Below the pieces are notes generated by a model. It saw only the letters and a list, made by a program, of their open reading frames with translations. It ran no database searches and was not told the DNA's origin. Shown piece by piece: positions 5,230 through 11,368 of a stretch of DNA of 11,368 nucleotides. The position numbers and the translations under genes were made by a program. Within the stretch, counting starts at the first letter, position 1. Every line of letters begins with the position of its first letter. Source of the DNA: CAZPLZ01 sp964587525 (GTDB taxonomy: Bacteria; Oederibacteriota; CAKKQC01); the NCBI GenBank assembly GCA_964587525.1, contig CAZPLZ010000108.1:1-11368 (forward strand), in the 5' to 3' direction.

Positions 5230-7185
5230 TTGCTCATCAGCTTGGCCTACCGCGGGTGGGGGTTGGGCCAGCACCTCCCCAGGTTGTTTGCTTCCCCCAA
5301 GGAGAAGGCGGAAATCACGAGCGGCGATCCGGAGTACCACCGCTTTCTTATGAAAACCGGCCAGCGGCTGCCGGCCGGTGCGCACCTGCTCCTGCTTACG
5401 AACGATCCGGACTGGCAATGGCAGAACCGCTTTCACACCGACCGCGCTTCGTATGAGCTCTATCCGACCCTGCACTGGTATCTTCCCGTCACGTTCACCC
5501 CTCCTGCCCGGGAGAAGTTTGAGTTTGAAGTCGATCGGTCCACTCTGGATCTGGTCCGCCAGCAATCAATCGAATACGCGGCCATCTTTGTCAGGAAGGA
5601 TCCGGACCGAAGCGGCGTGTACCACCTCTCAGTGAGCAAGGGGAACAAGCTGTTGTTCGACCCACTGCCGCCGGCCCCGCCGACTCAAGATCGCCCGGAC
5701 AGGTTCGCCGCCTCGCGACCATGGGGGTGGCCGGTGGGCGTGGCGACGCTCATGCTGTTCGGTTGGGTGTTCAATTCGGTGACGGGTCTGTCGGGCGTAT
5801 CCAAAGGGGAGTTGTCCGTCCGGCTGGCCCTGGCCCTGCTGTCCGGCGCTGGCTTAACGGCTTGGTGGATGCTGCTGTTATCCCTCTTAGGATTTTCCTG
5901 GAACCTCCTCCTGATCGTGGCGCCGTGGGGTGGCCTGCTGGCGGTGGTCGGCTGGCAGAAGTGGAAAGGGACGACGGTCGGATCTCATGGCGGCGCGGTG
6001 GATGCGGCAGAACCTGGCCGGCCCCACGGAGTCTCGTCTCGAACCTGGCTCACGGGCGCGGGATGGGCCCTGATCGGCATTGCCTCGGCCCTGGCCATGC
6101 TGGAAGCCTTTATTCCCATCTCGGCGTGGAGCAACTGGGACGCCTGGGCGATCTGGAACTTCAAGGTCCGGGCGTTCTGGGAGCCCAAAACGATCTCGCA
6201 GGATTTTCTGCAGTCGGATCGGTATATCTTTACCCACCCCGACTACCCGCCAGGGCTGCCGCTCATCCAGACCTACCTTGCGCTCTGGGCGGGCGGGGTG
6301 AGTGAAACGCTGCTGCGCCTTTCCTCTCCGCTCTTTCACCTCGCGCTGGTTATCCTGCTCGCGGCTCTTTTGCACGAGGTGGGCGTTGGGGAGGCGCGCT
6401 GGCTGCTGGCAGCCGGGTTCGCCTTAACGCCCAAGGTGCTGGAACAAGCCTCCAACGGGTATGTCGACCTGCCGGTGGCGGCCACCATGACCGGCGCGTT
6501 GCTTCAATTCGTGAGGGCCGGCAAGGGCCAGACACCGTTGTGGACTGTGGGCCTCCTCTGCGGGCTGGGGACATTGATGAAAAATGATGCGATTATCCTC
6601 TCACTGGGATGCCTGGGGTGGATGGGGATCTGGTGGTGGAGGAAGCGGGTCCGCCTTGCCCAGATCCTGGCGACCGGGCTTCTGCTGGCGGCCCTGATTG
6701 GCTCCTGGCACGCGGTCGTTAACGTGCAAAAGCTTAACCCGACCTTTAAGATTTCCCTTGCGAGCCTTGCAAGGAACCTTCCCGATCAGCTCCCGCTGAT
6801 CCTGAGGGCCACCCGATTGGAAGCCTTTGGTCCGGCGCTGACCGTCAAGCACTTGCGCGGCACGGCTGGCTTCAACCTCGTCGAGTGGTTCCAACATCTC
6901 AGGATTAGCTGGCTGCTGTTCTGGTATGCGGTTGCCACAGGCATCGCCTTTGGGTTTATCCGATTGATGCGTGCCCCGGGGTACGAGCTGGCTGGGCTGC
7001 TGCTCTTTCAAGTGGGGGGAACATGGGTGGTGTACCTGGCCGCCCAGTTTGACGTCGGCTGGCTCCTGCTGACCTCACTGGACCGCTTGCTTCTGCAGAT
7101 GGCGCCATTAGCGTTGGTGGTGGGTGCCGTAGGCGTCTTCCCTCTTGAGACGCCCGGTGCCCTCCTGTCAAAGGTGAAATATTAG
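5182..7185 (+). CDS. GT-C membrane glycosyltransferase-like protein B, paralogue of A
   Basis: This 667-residue paralogue of protein A has the same plan: anchor (4-22), soluble domain (about 25-180, with SGDPEYHRFL and RASYELYPT), then about a dozen membrane segments. Motifs are SAWSNWDAWAIW (314-325, D320), THPDYPPGLPL (351-361), NGYVDLPVA (425-433), LMKND (465-469, where A has LMKAE) and SLDRLLLQM (632-640). The likely role is transfer of a sugar from a polyprenyl-linked donor outside the inner membrane; donor and acceptor are unknown. The frame is open upstream to 5041, but GTG at 5182 is chosen by homology with A, with GGAG at 5168-5171 in front. The extra upstream codons are antisense of a relic of another gene. 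The stop overlaps the convergent protein C gene by 4 bp. The C-terminal LETPGALLS is encoded by the 31-bp block. Confidence 0.82.
   Translation: MKRVAVLALAGLWAIALLISLAYRGWGLGQHLPRLFASPKEKAEITSGDPEYHRFLMKTGQRLPAGAHLLLLTNDPDWQWQNRFHTDRASYELYPTLHWYLPVTFTPPAREKFEFEVDRSTLDLVRQQSIEYAAIFVRKDPDRSGVYHLSVSKGNKLLFDPLPPAPPTQDRPDRFAASRPWGWPVGVATLMLFGWVFNSVTGLSGVSKGELSVRLALALLSGAGLTAWWMLLLSLLGFSWNLLLIVAPWGGLLAVVGWQKWKGTTVGSHGGAVDAAEPGRPHGVSSRTWLTGAGWALIGIASALAMLEAFIPISAWSNWDAWAIWNFKVRAFWEPKTISQDFLQSDRYIFTHPDYPPGLPLIQTYLALWAGGVSETLLRLSSPLFHLALVILLAALLHEVGVGEARWLLAAGFALTPKVLEQASNGYVDLPVAATMTGALLQFVRAGKGQTPLWTVGLLCGLGTLMKNDAIILSLGCLGWMGIWWWRKRVRLAQILATGLLLAALIGSWHAVVNVQKLNPTFKISLASLARNLPDQLPLILRATRLEAFGPALTVKHLRGTAGFNLVEWFQHLRISWLLFWYAVATGIAFGFIRLMRAPGYELAGLLLFQVGGTWVVYLAAQFDVGWLLLTSLDRLLLQMAPLALVVGAVGVFPLETPGALLSKVKY
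7142..7172 (+). repeat. exact 31-bp 3' shared block, copy 2
   Basis: Identical to 3986-4016. Here it is coding, giving the last codons LETPGALLSK of protein B, and lies 13 bp from the TAG stop of B. Confidence 0.93.
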
Positions 7186-7266
7186 TCGCCCATCGTGAGC
7201 AGCGCCTCGAACCCCAACTGTTTCACGCGGGTGGCGGCGCGGTCAATGGCGGCGCGGTCGCCGAGC
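7177..7266 (-). repeat. intact counterpart of the 5093-5167 relic
   Basis: This is the 3' end of the protein C gene (plus 7 bases that also lie in the B gene). It is matched by the relic at 5093-5167. Together the two copies bracket protein B as direct repeats about 2.1 kb apart, a configuration open to homologous deletion or amplification of B. Confidence 0.88.
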
Positions 7267-9428
7267 TTGCGGGACACCAGCCAGAGGCGGTACCAGCCCG
7301 GGGCGTAGTCAGGCTCTCGACGCACCAGTTCATGTGCGCCGCGCAGGGCATCTTCCAGCTCGCCGGCGTCGAACTGCTTGTCGATGGTCTGCGTCATCTG
7401 CTCTGTGGTTGGCAACAAGTACCAAAGCTGGCTGTCGGGGGGGATGAAAGGGCCAGGCGCCGACCGCAGTGCGTAGCACTGGTAAAAGCAGTTTTCAGAT
7501 GGGTGGTCTTCAGCCCAGATGGGCTGGGTGTAGGTGCGCCAGAAGGCCTGATAGCGCTTAAGCGCGTTGCCGCTTAGCGACGCCCCTGACATCCGGCCTA
7601 TAGAGACCATCCCTCCGGGGCTGTACAGGATCGCGGTGATCCTGCGCTGCTTGAGTTTGACCCGTATCCGCGCTGGTGTGGGCGATGAACGTGCGAGCGC
7701 GTGAAGCAGGGGAGGGGCGAGCTCAAACTCGGTGATGCACCGGCAGGGAGCGTAAAAGGTTTTGGGGTCTCCCAGCATATAGAGCCGCCCGCCCGCTGCC
7801 GTCGCGCATCCCCGCTCCATCGCCGGGAGATACCGCATGTGCGGGGGCAGGACACGATGAAGATATCCCCGCTCGGTTTCTGCGCCCGCAAACAGACTGC
7901 TCGGGTCCGCCAGCCGGCGGTGTGCGGTGAGCAAGGGAGGAATCTGGATCGCCAGGGAGAGGGCCAGGACCCAGGTCACCGCCGCCCGCGGCAGCATGGT
8001 CATGCTCGAGAGCAGGAAGCCTGCGAGCAGGGTGGCCACTGGGTAGAGCGGGGCCAGATACCGGTAGATGCCGCCGCCTACGTGGCTCCAGCTCACATAC
8101 AGGATGGTGGAGAGGGCGAGCAGCCAGCGTTCCGGAGCGCCGAAAGGTTTTAGGCACACCGTGGCGAGCCCGACGATCATGAACAAGTACGGCGCGAGCG
8201 CTTCCCCATGGCTGTCGTAGATGCCGCGGGTGAGCGAGATGGGAAACAGCTTCGCCCAGCCGAAGAGCCAGGAGTATTGCTGTTTCCACTCCTCCGCCCA
8301 CAGAAGGTGCAGCCGGAAGGTCTCCGGTTCGATCTGCATATGGCCGAACAGGTAGGGGTAAACCGGGTTGCCGGTCAGGAGCCAGTTTTTGAGGCCCCAG
8401 GCAAGCGGGAGACAGGCTGCCACGGGAAGCGCCACCAGGAGGAAGGATTTCAGGGCGCCGGTTCGCCGCCAGACTGCGGTCAGCGCGAGCCCAGCGCAGA
8501 AGATGGCGAACCCCGCCAGGTATTTGATCCCCAGCGCGGTGCCCAGCAGCCAGCCGACGAGCAGCCACGCTCGGCGACTGCGGCGGGCCGCCAGTTGCTC
8601 CAGGATGATCGCGAATGCCGCGAGTTCCAGGCAGATCAGCGGGTGATCCACGCCGGCGAAAATTGCGTGCGAAGACAGAAACGGCATGGCCGCAAAGCCG
8701 GCGCACAGCAGCACCGCGTGGGCGTTGGCTAGCCGCGGGCGGAGGATGGCAAACAGTTGGAGGGTGGACAGGACGAAGCACTGCCAGACTAGCAATTTGG
8801 CGCTGACGGTCGTTCCCAACGCGAGGGCCGCCCCGTAGAGCATCTCCATGGTGGCGGGGAAGCTGGCGAAGAGAAACCGCTCAACGTAGAAAATCTTGTG
8901 TTCGTGCAGGTACAAGCCAGGCAGCGCGAGGTGATAGCGTAGCGCGTCAAACACCGTCTCTGGCGCGAGCGCGGCGGGGAGGGCGAGGAGGCAGGGCGAC
9001 ACCGCCAGGAGCGCACCAGTTGTTGGCCGAACGCGCGCGATGGTCCGTCGGTGTGAAAGAAGGAACACGGTGGAAAACAGCAGGCAACCGGCGAGGAGAG
9101 GTTTCAGCCATAACCCGCACAACCCGAGTCCCAGGAGCGCCAAGCTAAACGGCGCGATCCCAAGTAGCCACGCACAGATCAGTGAGGACCTGATGCCGAG
9201 CCACCGTCTGGTGGTGAGTCCAGCGCCCAGGAGCGCCGCGTTCAGGAGGAGCCAGACCAGTGCGGCCTTCCCGCGGGAGGTCCAGACGAGGAGCCACGTG
9301 GACAGCGACACGGCGCCGTGGCGGGGGAGGAAAAATCCAGTGAGGTCGTCCAGGGTTGCTGCATGTCCGGGAGCCAGCGCGTAATTGAGGAGAATCAGCG
9401 CTGCCCAAACTGCAAGCAGGGAACGCAT
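7182..9428 (-). CDS. GT-C membrane glycosyltransferase-like protein C with C-terminal helical tail
   Basis: This 748-residue polytopic protein has about fifteen hydrophobic segments over residues 1-500 and a soluble C-terminal region (about 500-748). It belongs to a different GT-C subgroup from A and B. The first large outer loop carries PETVFDALRYHLALP (156-170), with D161 a candidate catalytic Asp, then KNWLLTGNPVYPYLFG (347-362), a pattern seen in many uncharacterised bacterial GT39-like proteins. The last 75 residues look like one or two TPR-type helical pairs (FDAGELEDALRGAHELVRREPDYAPGWY). The ATG at 9428 has no Shine-Dalgarno and begins with a membrane segment. The gene converges on B with a 4-bp overlap and diverges from D across 35 bp. 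The reaction is inferred to be sugar transfer from a polyprenyl-linked donor; the substrate is unknown. Confidence 0.82.
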   Translation of the reverse strand: MRSLLAVWAALILLNYALAPGHAATLDDLTGFFLPRHGAVSLSTWLLVWTSRGKAALVWLLLNAALLGAGLTTRRWLGIRSSLICAWLLGIAPFSLALLGLGLCGLWLKPLLAGCLLFSTVFLLSHRRTIARVRPTTGALLAVSPCLLALPAALAPETVFDALRYHLALPGLYLHEHKIFYVERFLFASFPATMEMLYGAALALGTTVSAKLLVWQCFVLSTLQLFAILRPRLANAHAVLLCAGFAAMPFLSSHAIFAGVDHPLICLELAAFAIILEQLAARRSRRAWLLVGWLLGTALGIKYLAGFAIFCAGLALTAVWRRTGALKSFLLVALPVAACLPLAWGLKNWLLTGNPVYPYLFGHMQIEPETFRLHLLWAEEWKQQYSWLFGWAKLFPISLTRGIYDSHGEALAPYLFMIVGLATVCLKPFGAPERWLLALSTILYVSWSHVGGGIYRYLAPLYPVATLLAGFLLSSMTMLPRAAVTWVLALSLAIQIPPLLTAHRRLADPSSLFAGAETERGYLHRVLPPHMRYLPAMERGCATAAGGRLYMLGDPKTFYAPCRCITEFELAPPLLHALARSSPTPARIRVKLKQRRITAILYSPGGMVSIGRMSGASLSGNALKRYQAFWRTYTQPIWAEDHPSENCFYQCYALRSAPGPFIPPDSQLWYLLPTTEQMTQTIDKQFDAGELEDALRGAHELVRREPDYAPGWYRLWLVSRKLGDRAAIDRAATRVKQLGFEALLTMGD

Positions 9429-9463
9429 GAAGAAATGTTATCAGGACTGCTATAAAGAATGAC
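9429..9463. promoter_or_regulatory. 35-bp divergent promoter region, possibly leaderless both ways
   Basis: Only 35 bp separate the start codons of proteins C and D. On the plus strand TATAAA (9451-9456) ends 7 bp before the ATG at 9464. On the minus strand TAACAT ends 6 bp before the ATG at 9428. Neither gene has a Shine-Dalgarno here, so both -10-like boxes are placed as expected for leaderless transcripts. No convincing -35 boxes are seen. This is a speculative reading of position and two short motifs. Confidence 0.3.
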
Positions 9464-11368
9464 ATGCCGGCCCCCAGGCCCAGAATGGATTTTTCCACGC
9501 GGTTCCTGGCCGCGGTGGCGATGGTGTGGGGCCTCCTCATCTGGATCAACTGGTTTACCGCCAATCCCCTGTCGTTCCGGCACTGTTGGAACGCGTTTGT
9601 AGCCTACGGCTCCATCAAGTCCGGGCCGGCTCTCGCCGCCTGGGGAGCGCACCTTATCCAAATGGGCTGTGTCGCTTTGCTTGCGCTCGCGGCCTTGGGT
9701 GCCGGCCGGCTGGTGGCCAAGTGGCTGGGATCTCCCACAGAGCGTCTCGCCGGATTCATCGCGGTTGCGCTGGGCGCAGGCTCACTCAGTTTTGTGGTGC
9801 TCGCTGCTGGATTCAACGGCCTGCTGTTTCGCGGGCCGGCCTGGCTGTTGGTCCTGGCGGCTGCTGCCATCGGCGCCTGGCGCCTCAAGCGTTTCCCGGG
9901 ACTTCGTTGGCTGATTACGCCGGGCACCTGGGTATTGACCTTGGGTGTCGCGCTCGCGTTGTGGCTCGCCCTGGTGGGGACCCTGGCGCCGGAAGTCAGT
10001 TACGACGCACTCGTTCACCATCTTGGCCACCCACAGATTTACATCGCGCGGCACAAGGTGGTCGCTATGCCGCATCACTTCCTCTCGCACTATCCAGCGC
10101 TTCTGGAGATGCAGTATCTGCTGGCCTGGCTGTTGGGTGGCAGCCCCACGGCGGCCAAGCTTGTTCATTTTGCCTGGGGGGTGCTGACGCTGGCTGCTCT
10201 GGTGGCGTGGGCGAGGGAACGCCTGGAAGGTTCCTGGGCCCTGGCCGCCGCCGCTGGGCTGGTCCTTATCCCGTATGTTCACCTCGTGCTGATGTGGGCG
10301 TATGTGGACCTGGGCGCGGCGGGATACCTGACGCTTACGCTGTGGGCAGTCTGTACGCGGTCGGTGTCGCCGGTGATCGTCGGCGTCCTGTGCGGGCTCT
10401 GCGCGGGTACCAAGGCGACCGGCGTCTTCGCCCTCGTCCTCGCCGGGACGGTTCAATTGGCCAGGCGGATGTCGCGCCGGGCCTTTCTTGTCTTTCTGCT
10501 GGCTTTCCTGGTCATCGCCGTCCCCTGGGGCTTGAAGAATCTCGCCTACACCGGCAACCCCTTCGCGCCATTCCTCTCGCGCGTGATACCAACGCTGTGG
10601 TGGGCTCCTGAGAATATCGACCGCTATCAAGAGGAATTGAAAAGCTACGAGCTGGGACACCACCCGGTTGGCGGCTGGCCGGACCTGGTCGCGCATCCCT
10701 GGCGCGCATCCGTCAAAAATGTCGGGGTGCTGGACCGGCAGGCGGGCATGAGCGGCTGGTTTCTCTGGTGGCTTCCGCTGCTCCTGTTCCTGCGAATTCC
10801 GGAAGCGCGCCTGCCTGCCTTCCTGACGCTGGGTTACTTCGGGCTCTGGATGCTCGTCCCGCGGCAGGTGCGGTACCTGCTACCGGTGTGGCCGGTCGCG
10901 GCGCTGGCCTGTGTGCTGGCGGCGCGGGAGTTAGCGCGGCGGGGCGGGTTGGCGCTGATCCCGGTGTGGGGGGCGGGCGCTGTGCTGGCACTCCATCTGG
11001 CAGCGGCACTTCAGCGCCAGCATACGGTAATCAACTCGCTGCCCGTGGTCTTCGGGAACGAAACGTCTGACCAGTATCTTGCCCGGGGGTTGCCAGGCAA
11101 GCCGCACAGTGTGGCGGCCAGCCGGTGGGTGCGTGAGCACCTGGGCGGTAAGCCGGTCTTGAACTTGAGCGAGTACGGCCTGGGGATGTACTGGGGACCG
11201 CACGCTGTGTTTCAAGCTGCGTTTGACACGCCCTTAACCGAACGGTTCGCACGTGAGGCCAGCGATGCCGGCGGGATCGCCAAGCGGTTCAAACAGGCCG
11301 GGATCCGCCACGTGATGTATTCGCAGTCAGGAGGCTTTACCATGCACGCGGAGTATCACATCTTCAAT
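9464..11368 (+). CDS. GT-C membrane glycosyltransferase-like protein D (3' end beyond window)
   Basis: An open frame of 635 codons runs to the last base without a stop, so the protein is partial at its C-terminus. It has many hydrophobic segments from about residue 12 to 515. It belongs to the same subgroup as protein C: PEVSYDALVHHLGHP (176-190, D181 a candidate catalytic Asp), HYPALLEMQYLL (209-220), GTKATG (315-320) and KNLAYTGNPFAPFL (358-371). After the last membrane segment comes a soluble region with ASRWVREHLGGKPVLNL. The start is uncertain: ATG at 9464 sits just behind a -10-like box, while ATG at 9485, seven codons later, has a weak AGG upstream. A 361-codon frame at 9526-10611 in another register is its shadow. 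It probably acts on an extracytoplasmic glycan with C. Confidence 0.82.
   Translation, partial: MPAPRPRMDFSTRFLAAVAMVWGLLIWINWFTANPLSFRHCWNAFVAYGSIKSGPALAAWGAHLIQMGCVALLALAALGAGRLVAKWLGSPTERLAGFIAVALGAGSLSFVVLAAGFNGLLFRGPAWLLVLAAAAIGAWRLKRFPGLRWLITPGTWVLTLGVALALWLALVGTLAPEVSYDALVHHLGHPQIYIARHKVVAMPHHFLSHYPALLEMQYLLAWLLGGSPTAAKLVHFAWGVLTLAALVAWARERLEGSWALAAAAGLVLIPYVHLVLMWAYVDLGAAGYLTLTLWAVCTRSVSPVIVGVLCGLCAGTKATGVFALVLAGTVQLARRMSRRAFLVFLLAFLVIAVPWGLKNLAYTGNPFAPFLSRVIPTLWWAPENIDRYQEELKSYELGHHPVGGWPDLVAHPWRASVKNVGVLDRQAGMSGWFLWWLPLLLFLRIPEARLPAFLTLGYFGLWMLVPRQVRYLLPVWPVAALACVLAARELARRGGLALIPVWGAGAVLALHLAAALQRQHTVINSLPVVFGNETSDQYLARGLPGKPHSVAASRWVREHLGGKPVLNLSEYGLGMYWGPHAVFQAAFDTPLTERFAREASDAGGIAKRFKQAGIRHVMYSQSGGFTMHAEYHIFN

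Noticed and set aside
7723..8781. A 352-codon minus-strand frame
   Set aside because: It is Pro/Arg-rich and lies wholly inside protein C in another register; typical GC-rich shadow.
9526..10611. A 361-codon open frame rich in Gly, Arg and Pro
   Set aside because: It is a shifted shadow of protein D, whose frame is open over 635 codons and encodes ordered membrane segments and GT-C motifs.

Overview
The window is GC-rich, densely packed bacterial chromosome. No rRNA, tRNA, phage, transposase or CRISPR array is visible. It is dominated by four large polytopic GT-C-type glycosyltransferase-like proteins with 4-bp gene overlaps. Such families are common in uncultured Gram-negative lineages, for example Omnitrophota or other PVC-related bacteria. 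That taxonomic placement is a guess from gene style only.

Layout. At 1-226 there is a REP-like hairpin repeat, a weak terminator-like stem and a possible promoter. At 227-1369 (+) lies a xylose/rhamnose-isomerase-like TIM-barrel enzyme with a good Shine-Dalgarno, followed by a perfect 10-bp stem. At 1451-3972 (+) a small membrane protein is coupled by a GTGA overlap to GT-C protein A. At 4017-5092 a lower-GC island holds an orphan two-helix membrane protein (+), a truncated HepT/HEPN toxin remnant (-) and an intact MntA-type nucleotidyltransferase antitoxin (-). At 5093-5167 (-) is a 3'-end relic of a gene like GT-C protein C. At 5182-7185 (+) is GT-C protein B, a paralogue of A. At 7182-9428 (-) is GT-C protein C, overlapping B tail to tail by 4 bp. 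At 9464-11368 (+) is GT-C protein D, divergent from C and cut by the window end.

Together, A-D look like a locus for extracytoplasmic sugar transfer (lipid-linked sugar donors, surface glycan or lipid modification). No acceptor or product can be read from the sequence.

The main non-obvious signal is structural. A and B share near-identical DNA at their 5' ends (49 bp) and an exact 31-bp block at their 3' ends. The start of protein C's 3' end is also found, as a relic, just upstream of B. The simplest reading is an ancestral convergent pair (A/B-type gene facing a C-type gene) that was duplicated. One copy then lost almost all of its C-type gene and took in the toxin-antitoxin island exactly at the junction. 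Protein A even carries the 3'-terminal codons of B in frame behind its own stop codon.
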